A DNA stretch of 64,000 nucleotides from Cryptomeria japonica (GCF_030272615.1 NC_081405.1:469764008-469828007); one strand, 5' to 3'. Numbered from the stretch's first letter, positions 33,331-45,124 are shown. A program made the numbers and translations. Notes: generated by a model from the letters alone, not told the origin.

Positions 33331-35500
33331 ATGACTTCAATATGGAGTGGATTATTACGTGGATGGCTCAATGAGATATTGTCATGCTCAGAAAAAGTGA
33401 GGTTATGAGGTCCTGTCATATGAGCCACCATGGTTTGGAATTTGTTAGCATCCAGATTTTGCAGTACATTTGTTTCCAATAAGGCTTGTTCCAATATGTC
33501 TTTGTGTTTTGGCAAAAGTTTCAACAACTCAAGTATAGATATTTGAGCAAGAGTTTTGCATAGTTGACTGACTAGATCATATTGAATTTTGGGTACGGTG
33601 TTTGTTATTGACATATGTCCCTTAAAGACATATTTTTGAGCTTTGGTTGTTACATTGACGGATTCATGTTCATGCCTGTCTTTGATTGTGATAACATTGA
33701 CTTGATTGTCCTCCGCTGATATGTGATTAATGGTGTTATTGTATATGTGATTGATATGAGCTCCACGTGTATCGTTTGAGGTTGAAGCTCCATCCTTGTT
33801 GTATTTTGGAAGAGGATTTTTGAAAGCTCCGTGGTCACCATTTTTTTTGAGACCATTGACCGTTAAATCACCTCTATCGATCATGTCCTGAACAATGTTT
33901 TTCAGCCTCATGCAATCATTTGTTTGATGACCTTTTTTGCAATGAAAATCACAAAAGTGTGAGTCATTCCACTAGGGTGGTTTGATTTGTGGTTCAAAGT
34001 TGTTGATTGTGGTTAAAGAGATAAAAATTTTTTCCAAGAGTTCTCTGAATGCTGACTCCAGTGATTTCCCTAGTGGTGTATAAATGCATTTCAGAAAGTT
34101 GTTTGTGTTACCTCATGAGTTTGGATTAGGTCCTCTATTGGTGTTATTGTTTTGGGTATTGTTGGTGTTGTTTGTGTTGAGTTGATCTTGATTGGTATTT
34201 GGTGTATAAGTGTTAGTGCTTGGGTTAGCACCTTTGGGATTCTTTGTAACTTGAGGATTACTTGATAACGCGAGCACGGGCTGCTTTGATTTTGGGTCAT
34301 TTGATTCATTTCCTCCTTCATTTCCATTGTTTTTGTTTCTGGTCCAGAATTTGGATTTGTCCAAGTTGTTGTTGTTTTGGTTGTTGTAATTGGATGAACT
34401 TGTTCCTTCTTTGAAAAATTTCAATGTTCCCTTTTTGACACATGCTTCTTCTACTTGGATGCAATTCTCAATCAATTTAGCAAAAGATGGTATGCATTGG
34501 AGTTTGAGTCTGTAACTCATCTCACTATTCAAGTTGTCCATGAAAATTTCCATCTTTTCCTTTTCGGGTACATCACGAGGATATCTCAAAACCATACGCT
34601 GCCAACGTTGAAAGAATACCATGAATGTTTCATTGTTTTTCTATTTGGTGTTATGAATGTCTAACATGGTGATAACACATTGAATGTTATAGGAATATTG
34701 AGTTGTGAATTTGTTGACTAGTTCATCGAAGGATCTGACGAGAGGTGTGATTTTGGATAACCATTCCATTTTTTTCTGCCTAAGCTTCTTGGGAATAACC
34801 TCATCAAATAGCTATCATCATGAGTGAATTCAAGACTCATTGTGCAAAATTATTGAACATGATCATGAGGATCACTTTTCCCATCATATTTGTCAAATTT
34901 GGGAACATCTGAGTTTGGAGGAAAAGGTACCATATTCAATCTTCTGTCAAATGGATAAGGACAAATTTCAGTTAAGGAGTACCATACTTTTGTACCTTGT
35001 TGCATGTCTTGCATTTGTCTTTGTAACATTTGCATTTGTTGAGTGAGAGCAATCAAAGGTGTATTGTGTTGCTGAGGGAAGAGTTCTTCCCTTGTATTAG
35101 TTCTAGGCTAAAATGGTGTGTGGAATGGTATGTTTTGCTCTGGGATGTTTTGCTCAGGGATATCTTGCTTAGGGTCATGTGCTTCTTCCTCTCTTTGTCA
35201 TTCTTGATATTCATAATGTCGAGATCTTGTTGTAAAAATGTTTGTGTCCAAATCTTTAGGAATATTAACTCCTTTGCTTGTGAGCATGAGTAGATATTTT
35301 TCCTTGTCATTCTCCATGAGCATTTCCACAAGTTTTTGAAATGAAGCGTTTTCTTGACACTCTTGAAGAAGTTCTTTAGTAATTTCAGTGTCATCTAGAT
35401 GCGGACCCTCGAAAGGATTTGATAATCTTTGATTCATGCTGGATTCTGGTTGCATTTCACTTTGTTTGTTTCGTTGAGAGTGAGTAACAATAGGCATCTA
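33331..35500 (-). pseudogene. gag: gag of element B
   Basis: The likely start is near 35497 (MPIVTHSQRNKQSEM). The capsid includes FDKYDGKSDPHDHV near 34870 and a following, frameshifted region with RYPRDVPEKEKMEIFMDNL (34580-34530). An Asn-rich segment (about 34410-34110) precedes a zinc-finger-like block FCDFHCKKGHQTNDC at about 33957-33911, the C-x-x-H...G-H...C pattern typical of Tat Gag. The downstream open frame 33911-33315 leads into protease. Stops and shifts near 35197, 34848, 34700-34620 and 34110 inactivate it. Confidence 0.8.
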
Positions 35501-36353
35501 GTAGAAGCTTTCTGTAATAAAAGGAATCAACTCTTCTTCAATGTTTTTCTCAGGGGTTGGTGGTTCAAATTGGGGTATGTTATAAGTGATGCACTCTTCA
35601 AGGAAAGAAGGCCGGGTTGATCTTCCCTCCTTGATTTATGCATTGACTGAATGCTGATTTTTTGATAGAATGCCCTACTCCTCAAGGGTTCCTTGTCAAA
35701 TTCATTTGTTTTGTTTTGAAGATACAATCGTATATGACAAAGGAATGTGCAATGAGATTTGAAGAGTTGATGATTGATGTATAAAAATTTATTTCTTTTG
35801 GCAAGTTTCGAAGAACTTGGTTGTGGTTTCTTCAACTTAGTGTTATGATAAATATTCTTTCTTCTCAGAATATGAGGATTAGTCATGCACAAGTGATCAA
35901 TGGTTTCCTTTGATTTGCTTTGGATTCAGTTTTGGCTTGTTCTAAAAACTTAAGTTTTACTTTATCAAAGTGAAGGTTTAGATGCCCCCTCATGACAAAG
36001 TGTGTCAAATGATATGGAATACGAGATTTCCCGATATGGAAACTCGATTTGACAACTCAGAGTTTTTAAACAAGTGTGTTTTGGGATAAAAATCTGTTTG
36101 ATTTAAAGGACCTGTTTGCTACTTGTGATGATGTTTCCCGATTTTGATAGGATAGATATGTTTATCTTGTGACTAGTTTAAGATTTCAGGCAACTTTGCT
36201 CGATGGAAACTTGCATTTAGAAATAGCTTTTGATACTCTATTTTTGGTTTTCTGATTGATGAAGTTTAGGTTGATGAAGGGAAGCTTCCAAAATTATTCT
36301 CAAAATTTTCCAAATTGACCTCTGTTTTGCCCCCTATTTTTTTGGTTTTGACC
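35501..36353 (-). other. Leader of element B just upstream of gag
   Basis: A 121-codon frame on - (35892-35527) has no domain and shows no frame match to known gag starts, so it may be leader sequence or a decayed gag N-terminus. Otherwise nothing recognisable up to the first 21-bp core at 36354. Confidence 0.4.
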
Positions 36354-36728
36354 ACACGCTGAAACAAAAACACAATGTGCTATAAAAAGTTCTCTATGCA
36401 CTGGAGAAAAGACTCTACATGCTACACTGCCCCCTACTATGCACTAACTAGTTAATTTTGCTTAGCTTTGTCTCAACTTTGGTTCAAAATGCCATGCGCT
36501 AACATGGGCCTTCTATGTGCTAACAGTTAAACCCTAGACACTAAAGTTTGACTTCTATGTGCTAAGTTGATGCTTCAACGCGCTAAACTATTTTCAAGAT
36601 GTGCTAACTGTTACTGCTTGTTTTTAGATCCGGGTGAAGTGCTATTGTTAAGACTTTACATGCTAAAGAGAAGGTTTAATGCACTAAAAGATGGTTCCTA
36701 CGTGCTAATAATTTTCTCTTACATGCTA
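36354..36728 (-). repeat. 21-bp-spaced core array in gag leader, proximal part
   Basis: On + the cores read ATGCGCTA, ATGTGCTA, ACATGCTA or ATGCACTA; on -, the gag direction, they read TAGCGCAT. Cores start at 36354, 36375, 36396, 36417, 36439, 36494, 36515, 36536, 36557, 36578, 36599, 36638, 36658, 36679, 36700 and 36721. Twelve of the steps are exactly 21 bp, with gaps where a core has decayed. The 13-bp spacers share no sequence. Same core and spacing as at 23688-24148, opposite strand. Confidence 0.88.
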
Positions 36729-38229
36729 AATTGCCCTAAAAAATATTGACTTGGTTGCTTTTCAACAATTTTGGAATTTTGCCTTGAGTTTTTAGTGCTG
36801 CTAGATGATTTTTTGAAATAACGAATGAAAGCACAACACCAAAGAGACAACCATTTTGCTTAATCTAAACAATAAGTGTATGTTCTGCGAGGATGTATTC
36901 AAATCCCCAATGTTTCAATAGGTTTCGGTGCAACATGCATTTCAATCAGACTCTTTATTCAAAGGTCATAAGCAATATGATAGCCCACTAGTCTCGATAC
37001 TCCGTTAGCTCAAATAGTCGTGTCACCCCCTAGGGGGCGCCCATTTTTTTGCCTTTTGCCAGAAACTAACCCAAAGTGAATTGCTTCACAATTGAGTAGT
37101 TATCTTGGGAGATATATGGTGAGCGATCTTGGGGGCGGATCCTTCCCCACCCTTGCACTATGATATTGCAAATGCCTGGTTACTGACTCAGCTCAAAGTT
37201 TCTATGCTAAGGTTCATAATCAAGCTTCCTGTTCGGTTGTCAGTGATAAACTCCCTTAGGAGGCTTCCCAACCTTTAGAATAAAGGCTTTACATATCTCA
37301 AGGATACTAGGGGAAGGCTAATTGCTACACACAACCGTTGAAATGAACTTTCATCACTTTCCACTTTTGATTATAGTGGGTTGGAACACTTGGCTTCAAA
37401 GCTATTTCCCACTTAGGTCATTCCCTTCACATTGGCCAAAAATGGCTTTAAGAGTTTTTCAACCCCTCAGGAAGGCAGGCCTGCTAAAGGATTTATTGCT
37501 TGAATTAAAGAAAGCTTTAAGAGTTTTTGGCTTTTTGATCACCCAATTAAGGGGAGAGCATATACCTTCCACTTTCGAGACAAAGCACACAAGTTCTTTT
37601 TAGCCCTTCAAAGCAATGATTTGCTAATCCTAGATGGAGATGTTGCTCCATGAAAACATGGTGTTCTTTTTTTAACTTTTCAAGGCAATGATTTTCTAAT
37701 ATGAAAAGAACTTGGTCAACAAAATGAACACGATGCTTCATCAACAAAAGAAATCGAGCGAAAGGGGAAGATCTTCCCTCTTTAATTGCAAAACAAAAGA
37801 CTTTTGGAACTTTGTGATTCTTTTCCTTGCTAAAACCTACAATGGATCCTTTTATATAGCAAAGGATGGTGAAGTTATTTTTAATCCATTTGTTTGCAAA
37901 ACTTGAAAAAATTTTATTTGTTCTTTTTAAAACCCAATTAAATTTTTTTCTCTCCTAGAAAAGCAAGGAAAATTTTGTTTTGTGGTTCTTTTTAAAGCCC
38001 AAACAAAAGTGAGTTCAATTTTATCAAGAATAAAAAAGGAAGTTTATATCTTAACTAACTTAACTAAATTAGTAAAAACTTAAACTATTTAATGATCCTA
38101 AAATTAAGCTCCTATCTGCAAGAAATTTGTTAGAACCCTGCAAAATACAAGTAAAATTGTTAGAAAGCCTGTGGACTTCAACAAGTCTAATTTTTACATT
38201 CGGTTACAGTTGTTTTGCCTTTGTCTGTG
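36729..38229. other. Block splitting the leader array
   Basis: About 1.5 kb without cores, between two parts of the array; it could be an insertion. It contains the perfect 12-bp palindrome CCCCCTAGGGGG (37026-37037) next to GGCGCCC. On - this reads like a second primer-site sequence (TGGGCGCCCCCTAGGGGG), resembling the real one at 38546-38564. No coding potential is evident; the small frames at 37322-37603 and 37547-37747 are unsupported. Confidence 0.4.
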
Positions 38230-38481
38230 ATGTGCTACAGAACAAACTGTACGCGCTACAAGGTAATTTGGATGCGCTATCGAAAAGGCCCGACGCGCTG
38301 AACTATGTTTCAGATGCGCTACATTTTCCTCCCGCGTCGAGACCTACAGGAAAGTATTAGTGGGGACGATGTACTAAGGTAAAGACTACACGCGCTAGAG
38401 AATAGACCCCACGCGCTAAACAGTGCACTAGATGCGCTAAAAGATCTACCAAATGTGCTAAGGGATCTTCCCTACGCACTA
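38230..38481 (-). repeat. 21-bp-spaced core array in gag leader, distal part
   Basis: Cores on + (ACGCGCTA/ATGCGCTA) start at 38230, 38251, 38272, 38293, 38314, then 38369, 38390, 38411, 38432, 38453 and 38474. Nine of ten steps are exactly 21 bp; the one gap spans a decayed core near 38335. These copies keep the CpG-containing GCGC core better than the proximal part. The array ends 65 bases before the primer binding site of element B. Confidence 0.9.
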
Positions 38482-38545
38482 ATTCTTGTTTCCCACATAC
38501 CTGCAAAGTGTTTGTTTTTGAAAACTGATTTGATTAATGGGGTAG

Positions 38546-38564
38546 TGCCCCAGGGTGGGCGCCA
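38546..38564 (-). promoter_or_regulatory. Primer binding site of element B
   Basis: On - the sequence TGGCGCCCACCCTGGGGCA follows the presumed 5' LTR end (CATACA, 38574-38569) after a few T's. GGCGCCCACCNTGGGGC is the usual primer site of Tat/Athila-type elements. It fixes the 5' end of the internal region. Confidence 0.85.
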
Positions 38565-38568
38565 AAAA

Positions 38569-38890
38569 TGTATGCGGGAAAAGTGGGGTGGTGAAACTTA
38601 AAATGTGAAAATTAAAGCTCAAAGAGGCTTGTCCACACACCCATAGGACTTCTTGGTGCAAGTTATGGAGTCACGAAGAATGACTCAACTTCCCAAGGAT
38701 GGTTCCATGGTTCTCTATCTCACAAGGTCCCTCAAGCCAATGCCTTTGCTCTTAGATCTCTGAGCAAAGTGGCTTAGGGATGACAAATGCAAGAATGAGG
38801 GATGCTTATGATTGATTTAGTTATGAAAATGCATCCTATCTATGCATGATTCTACAAATGCAATAAACTAGATTATAAGATGACAAGATT
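38569..38890 (-). repeat. 5' LTR of element B, 3' portion
   Basis: Sequence next to the primer site and ending in CA on - should be the R-U5 part of the 5' LTR. It cannot be aligned with the 3' LTR because that copy lacks R-U5. No U3-like hairpin string is present here, so the 5' LTR seems to be cut off at roughly 38890, where sequence typical of the 3' part of element D begins. The boundary is approximate. Confidence 0.45.
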
Positions 38891-40686
38891 AGTAGCAATA
38901 CTAGTTAGGCCCATTTGTGGTCACAACACTATTTGGGTCAGAAGCATATTAGCTATCAACACAGGACGAAGATCAACTCGATGAACCCATCAATAGCATG
39001 CATCTGAAGAAATTTTATGTCTGAAAAAGAAGAAAAATTAAAATCAATGAAAAAGTAGAAAAATAAAAAAACAGTGAAAAAAAATAAAAAAATAAAAAAA
39101 AAATATGAGAAAAAGTGCAATAAAATCAGATGGTGAAAACCGGGCAAATAGGTGCTATCTGTCCACTAGCTCTTCCATCTATTAGTTCATGCGTTTTTCT
39201 GCTTGCATTCATTTTCCATCAGCATTGTCCGTATCCATCATGAAGCCTTTGTACATATGCAGGCATCCCAGCTAATCTCTTTCCATGGTTTGGATCATTG
39301 GGTATATCATAATGAATTTATTTCTAGGCTTGGGGCAAAATCATGCACTTAGCTGGGGGCAAAATTCTTGATTATTTTGAGCTTAATCAAACAGGTAGAC
39401 CAATAGTTTAAAAACCCTTATCAAGCAAAAACTATGACACATCCAACGTTGAACACAAGCTCAAATTATCAACCATCAAACTATCACAAAGTCAGTCTAA
39501 ACACATGGATGATATCTTTTGAATAATAATTTTAACTTGATTTTGTTCAAACTTTTCTATATTGATTTTCACTATCATGATTTCTAAGTGACTCCAGGAT
39601 GTCTTTGACTAGAGGAACAAGGAAGGAACATGATATTTTTCTTGTCTGTTGTCTGTAAATTAATCATTAATATGTTCAAATTTATCTTAGGACATGATCA
39701 TTGGAGTATCATGGAAGACATTTCTGATTTGCATATTGAAATGGTTAATACTACCTGTTTTACACAAGCAACACTTAGGTCATCTTGGTTCAATTATACC
39801 TCGATGCTTGTGCTAACTTTCCATATCAAAATCTAGGTAAGTCATGCTCAGGTCATTATGGTTTAGTTATACCATCAATGTTTGCACTCACTTCCCACAT
39901 TTTAAAAAGCTCAATGATGACAAAACGCAATAACCCAGTGACTGGTCCGGTCATGGCATTTGCATTAGAGCTTGCATTTCATTCTTGCATGGGATCCTGC
40001 ATGCTCATTTTATCCAAGGTTCAATCTATCACAGGAATCATCAAGGTATCATCACAAGTGTATACACAATCAGATTGATAACTCATATCTCTCCAGATAT
40101 TGTCAACCCAACGAAAATCTTATGCTACCCTCTCAACAAAACCAACATCAACATATTCGAATCTTCCTGCAACTTGATATCAACAAACTATCAGTTCTTT
40201 ATCCAATCAACCTTATCAATTCTATCAATCAATCACATCTCATCTATTTTATCATGTCTTATACATGATGTATCTTTCCTGAAACCAAACATTCTGATCA
40301 TGTCTTATACAGGATATATCATTCCTGAAACTAGACGCTTTGATCATCTTTGTCTTATACAGGAGGTGTCATTTCTGAAACTAGACTGAATTTTGATCTT
40401 ATGAATCTAATCAATCAAGCTTTATCAATAATCAAGAACCACATCACCGTGATCGTAGAACTTGCACTTTCATCAACCATAGTTGTAGACATCAAATCAT
40501 TTCTAATCGGGATATCAACTCCACAAAAATTCACAAAACTCCACAGGTCAATTATCTCAATTGATCTCCCAAGGGGGCATCATCATACCACAATCTATCA
40601 ATGAATAGCTGGGGCATCCTATCGAACCAATATCATCATCAAAATGAGATTATTCTTTGAATCAATGCCTCATCACACCTCTCTTC
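38891..40686 (+). other. 3' untranslated part of element D
   Basis: No integrase or other domain remains. Contents: an A-rich low-complexity tract at about 39020-39115 (runs of A with single T or G), a GGGGGCAAAATTC-type motif near 39353, three tandem copies at 40255-40386 and the run-up TTCTTTGAATCAATGCCTCA to the polypurine tract, which resembles element B at 23140-23155. The element is therefore a 5'-truncated relative of element B on +. Confidence 0.5.
40255..40386 (+). repeat. Three ~48-bp tandem repeats
   Basis: Copies of TGTCTTATACAGGATATATC followed by ATTCCTGAAACTAGAC start at 40255, 40301 and 40351. The copies have small internal differences, including ACATGATGTATC in the first. 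Confidence 0.85.
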
Positions 40687-40700
40687 AAAGAGGGGCAAAA
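40687..40700 (+). promoter_or_regulatory. Polypurine tract of element D
   Basis: AAAGAGGGGCAAAA immediately before TGTATACACC. Identical in core to the tract of element B (23099-23113 on -). Confidence 0.85.
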
Positions 40701-41778
40701 TGTATACACCTAAAAATGGTCTGAAGATAATTAATTGAATAAGCAATTATTTAATTAATCCTCCTTCCTAATTTAATTGAATTCATTAGCAATTTGATTA
40801 AATTCTTCCACTCATCTACTTATTAATAAATCCAAGGATTTATTTAATAGGTTCATTTCAATAGTCCCCTTTGATTAATTAATTCCCTCCCCATTTAAAT
40901 TCATTTCTTCTAATCCCTAATTAATTAAAACAAATCAATTTATGAGTTGTTGAAAGTTAATTAGTCTTTTCCTATTATTTGAATTTTTAAATTCAAATTA
41001 CCCACATGCCTCCTAACTTATAACCGCCTAACCTGACCACTTCTAAACCTAATCCATTCCATCTAACCTTGGGTTTAATTAAACCTATCTTAGCTTGCAC
41101 ATCCTAACCTCCTTATGCTAACCTCCTATGGTGTGGATACTCTTCCCTTGAGAGACATGGCATTCTTGGGCCACATGTCCCCTTTTCTTAGACACTTGCC
41201 CTCTCATGAGCAAAGCTTCTTGACACTTGTCACCATAGAGATGGCAAATGTTCCCTTTCCTCCAACCTCATTTCCAACCTCCTCCAATTTCACCATTGAT
41301 ATCTTCAGACTCAATCTTGACCATTGATTCCTGCCACCTCACCCCTGGTCTTGGAAATCCTATAAATATCCCCCATTTTGGAGCAATAATCATCCCATCT
41401 CATTTGCATTTTAGGCATTGTTACTATAGGCATAGTATCTCTTAGCATATCATTTGAGAATTGTTATTATAGGCAATTGCATCTTAGATCTGGCTTAATT
41501 TGATCATTTTCTAGCATAATTGTTGAATCCTGTAGCTTAATCATTCTCTTTTCTATCTTAATTGCATTATTATCATTTCAAATCCTCCATCTAGGTGTAG
41601 TCAAGTCACTAGAATTTTCTTATCCAGATTTGAGAGCAAATCCACACTCGCATCTCTTAGGAGGCGCTAGATCGCTTTGCTATGGTTTTATCTTTTCTTC
41701 TTCTTATGATTTGCTAACCATGCTTGTAATGATCTATTTGAGTGTTTTGTGTTGTAGTTGCAGGTATCACACTTCACA
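40701..41778 (+). repeat. 3' LTR of element D
   Basis: An LTR of 1078 bp, TGTATACACC...CTTCACA. U3 holds imperfect inverted repeats (for example ATTAATTGAATAA with TTATTTAATTAAT near 40720-40750, and CAAGGATTTATTTAAT with its partner near 40830-40860). A TATA box CCTATAAATATCCC lies near 41362. R-U5 contains TAGGAGGCGCTAGATCGC near 41660. Right of the LTR, Tat fragment C starts in opposite orientation at about 41779. Confidence 0.8.
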
Positions 41779-43166
41779 GGCATGACAGTAACTTATCATC
41801 TTTTGTATTATAATCATCATTGACTTGATTAATAATGAGTTGTGAGTCTCCAAAGACCTATAGGTCTTTGATCTTCCATTGTAGTGCAATGTGCACTCCT
41901 ACCATCAGGGCTTCATATTCAGAAATGTTATTGGTGGAAGGGAAGCTAATCCTGAATGATTTGGGAATTGAATCTCCTTGAGGAGTTATGAACAAAATTC
42001 CTGCTCCTACTCTATGATTTGTATGTGAACCATCAAAGAATAATTTCCATTGTGTTTGTGTTGATAGTGTAAATACTGATTCATCTGGGAAATTTATCAC
42101 CATTGAATGATTATCTTGTAAAGGTGCTTCTGCAAGTTGGTTTTCTATGATTTTTCCTTTTATAGCTTTTCTATTGATGTATTCAATGTCGAATTCACTA
42201 AGTATCATGACCCAGTTTGCAAGTCTTCTAGTTAGTGCTTCTCTATTCATCAGGTATTTGAGTGGATCAAATTGTGCAACCAACTGTATTTTGTGACTTA
42301 ACATATCTCATTTTTTGTGATGCAAAGACTACTGCAAGACATGCTCTTTCTATCTATGTGTATTTGAGCTCATACCCAATGAGTGTTCTAATAATTTAGT
42401 AGACAACTCTCTCTTTTCCTTGTTCATCATGTTGTACTAGGAGAGCACCTAAAGAGGAATTTGTTGCAGCTATATATAGGAGTAATGGTTTCCCATGTAT
42501 TGGTGGAACCAATATTGGAGTGGAGAATAGATACTCTTTTAGTGTCTTGAATGCCTCTTGGCATTGTTGTGTTAATTTAAATGTAACACCTTTCTTTAAA
42601 AGATGTTGAAATGGTTGGCACTTTTCTACCAATTGGGCAATGAAGCACCTTATGGATTGTAATCTTCCTTGTAGACTTCTGAGTTGTTTAAGCGTAGAAG
42701 GTGATGGAATATCTAAAATAGCTTTCACTTTCTCTGGATCTATCTCAATTCTATGATTGGATACAATGAAGCCCAAGATTTTGCCAGATGTTACCCTAAA
42801 GATGCTTTTTTTTGGGTTTAGTCTTACATTGTATTGCTCAAGTCTATCAAAGATCTTAGCCAATATGTTTAAGTGACTATCCTTTGTTTTGGACTTTGCT
42901 AGTAAGTCATCTACATAATCTTCTATGATTGTGTGTATCATGTCATGAAACAAGGTTGTCATTGCCCTTTAATAAGTGGCACCTATATTTTTAAGGCTGA
43001 ATGGCATCACATTCTAGCAATAGGTTCCCCATGGACAAGTGAATGCTATTTTAGGTTGGTCTTCTGGTGCAATTTTGATTTGATTATAACTAGAAAAACC
43101 ATCCATGAGTGATAGCATTTCATTTCCGGCTATCAAGTCTACTATAATGTCTATGATAGTTCTGAA
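41779..43166 (-). pseudogene. Tat-like pol fragment C (RT and RNase H)
   Basis: On -, starting at the break near 43166: IDIIVDL, the MLSLMDGFSSYNQIKIAPED-like block, AMTTLFHDMIHTIIEDYVDD with an intact catalytic YVDD (about 42920), then LNPKKSIFRVTSGKILGFIV. The gypsy RNase H (LLLYIAATNSSLGALLVQHD) follows, then the archaeal-type RNase H (LFFDGSHTNHRVGAGILFIT, NNISEYEALMVGVHIALQWK). Closely related to element B but a separate copy. It is cut on both sides, by the element D LTR and by the copia LTR. The frames 42962-42396 and 42304-41858 are open. Confidence 0.9.
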
Positions 43167-44644
43167 TGTTAAGTACAAATGCCAAGCTGATAAGATGAGG
43201 GGGGGGGTGAATCATACAAACTTAATCTTCCATTAAAACATCAGATTCAACCTCGGTAACATATACTTCAGTGATATAACCAAAACTGTTAAACATGCAA
43301 ACTTAAAAGCATATAAACATCATAAACCTCATAACACCAGATTTAATGTGGAAACTCAAATATGGAAAAAGCATTGTGGGATTTCGGACCCACTAAGAAA
43401 TATACTCTTCTAGAGTATGCTTAGTTAAAAGCAAATCCTGTTAAAGATTACAAACACATTGCTAGATGTGACTCGGTTAAGGGATTTCCCTAAGATCTAT
43501 TAGGATCTTCACCTTGTTAGAAGTGACCTTGTTAAAGGATTTCAAACACTCAATCAGAATGTCACCTTGCTAGAGGGTTTTACAAATAAGACTGTTAAGT
43601 CCACTCGGTTAAGAGATTTTCTGTCACTTCACAAAATAACAGTAATAAAAATCTATCTGCAACTTCACATCTAAAATGCTAAAGCAGATTCTTATTTGCT
43701 CAATACAATGTAGACATAGAACTAATCTTGTCCATCTGCTGGGCTCTATACTCTATTATACAAACAGTTCTTCAAGCTTCTATGCTCGGTAATTACTATG
43801 TAGCATCCCTGTGCATACACTTGCTCACATACATTGTTTATCAACAGTTCCCTATTTATAAACAATTGCCAACTGCTTAATCTCCTTGATCACATTTCCC
43901 ATGATCAATCATAGCCATCAGATCTTCAAACTTTGACCAAGTTCAATGTATTCTTTGATCTGAAAAATGTTTTACCCTGTGTTGGAACTCGCATACATTT
44001 CTTGGAACTTGTGCTAGGGTATGCGGTTCAATCTGTGATGTAGATCTTCATGCTGATTTTCCTTTGCCATAGATTCTTTAACAAACTTTATGCATGGCAT
44101 ACCAATCATTTAATCAGTTCCAGCTCATCAGCTCCCTTCATTAAATACTGCATGTAACCATTTGATGCATTCTATTACAGCTTAGTTACAACTTGGTAAA
44201 TACTAAACATTACTCGGTAGACACTCTGTCTTCATTAACTGATAGCAATAACCTAGGGTTTACCGACTAGGTTCTTTAGGGTTTACCGACTAGTTTCTTT
44301 GCTCGGTAACATAGTATAGTATTAACCTTACAATAAATAACATATATATGATATCAAAACAATCTAAACATCATGATCTCATCATTGTCTAACTCGGTAA
44401 TAGTTGCCCATTGAATAACTTATTCATCCCCTTATTCATCATATTCTTTCTGTGTCTTTTATCGACACCTTTAGACTCATCAAATCATACTTCTCAAGAT
44501 ATGGCAACATCATACTGATTTAAAAAATCAATATCTTGACATCAATGACAAAATAATAATAATATTAAGACAGTAAATCATCCTTAATCAGTTATATCCA
44601 TAATCATCAACAACCTTCTCAATATCCTTATTGAAATGCCAACA
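43167..44644 (-). repeat. 3' LTR of the copia element
   Basis: 1478 bp, on - TGTTGGCATTTC...GTACTTAACA. Homologous over its length to the LTR at 20346-21843. It carries seven ACCGAG motifs (read as CTCGGT on +, for example at 43252, 43473, 43602 and 44303), and a run of ten G at 43199-43208 on +. Typical copia block TTTTGTCATTGATGTCAAGA lies near its start. Confidence 0.85.
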
Positions 44645-44693
44645 ATCTCCCATTGTCTATTATAATGCCAACAATCTCCCCCTTTGGCATTGA
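44645..44693 (-). promoter_or_regulatory. Copia polypurine tract, duplicated with LTR start
   Basis: On - the sequence reads GGGGGAGATTGTTGGCATTA, then a short spacer, then TGGGAGATTGTTGGCATTTC. The polypurine tract and the first bases of the LTR thus occur twice, about 33 bases apart. Only the inner copy continues into LTR sequence. Confidence 0.8.
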
Positions 44694-45124
44694 TGGAAAA
44701 ACCAATTGATTCGAATTGCTGTGATATTCTGAAATGCTGAAATGCTCTCCCCTTGTCATCAGTCTTCTCCCCCATACATTATACTTCTCCTATTTTCTCA
44801 GTCTTTCTTTTCTTTAGTCTTCTCCAGTCTTCTCCAGTCTTCTCCCCCTTTGACAACAATGCCAAAAAGTAAAGAACTAAAACATAATTTCTTCCTATAT
44901 GAAGTGATTTCCTATTGTGATGTATCAACTTAGTCTCAATCAGAGCATTTTGTCTTCATTTACTATTTCCTGTATTGTTTCCTGCACACCTTTGGAAAAC
45001 CTCCTAAAGTATGTAAACCAGCATCAACTCCTAAAAGATATTTTGTAGAGTCATCGAATTGATGCTTTCACTGAACTCAGTTAGTGAATGGAAGATAGGG
45101 GTAGGACCCCTAACTTACTTCTAA
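44694..45124 (-). other. Copia 3' untranslated tail
   Basis: Between the RNase H end and the polypurine tract; rich in TCTTCTCC on + (purine-rich on -). No gene seen. Confidence 0.5.

Larger units (their letters stand above)
22131..38890 (-). mobile_element. Tat-lineage Ty3/gypsy element B with antisense PMD gene
   Basis: Element on - inserted in Tat fragment A. In its own direction: 5' LTR (from about 38890 to 38569), primer site 38546-38564, leader with 21-bp arrays, gag, protease, G-patch, RT, RNase H, archaeal-type second RNase H, integrase (to 28080), then about 5 kb containing an antisense PMD gene, polypurine tract and 3' LTR (23098-22131). The dual RNase H and the GGCGCCCACC-type primer site fit the Tat lineage; extra ORFs, some antisense, are known from that lineage. 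All ORFs are broken. The right boundary is approximate because the 5' LTR appears truncated by element D. Confidence 0.8.

Noticed and set aside
38230-38481. CRISPR-like pattern of constant cores with variable spacers
   Set aside because: The core is only about 8 bp, spacers are 13 bp, no cas gene exists, and the setting is the leader of a plant retrotransposon. It is reported as a periodic array instead.
43199-43208. Run of ten G (and a similar run of C near 63812) as a regulatory motif
   Set aside because: The related LTR at 20346 has CCCCCCTGC at this place, so this looks like homopolymer slippage.
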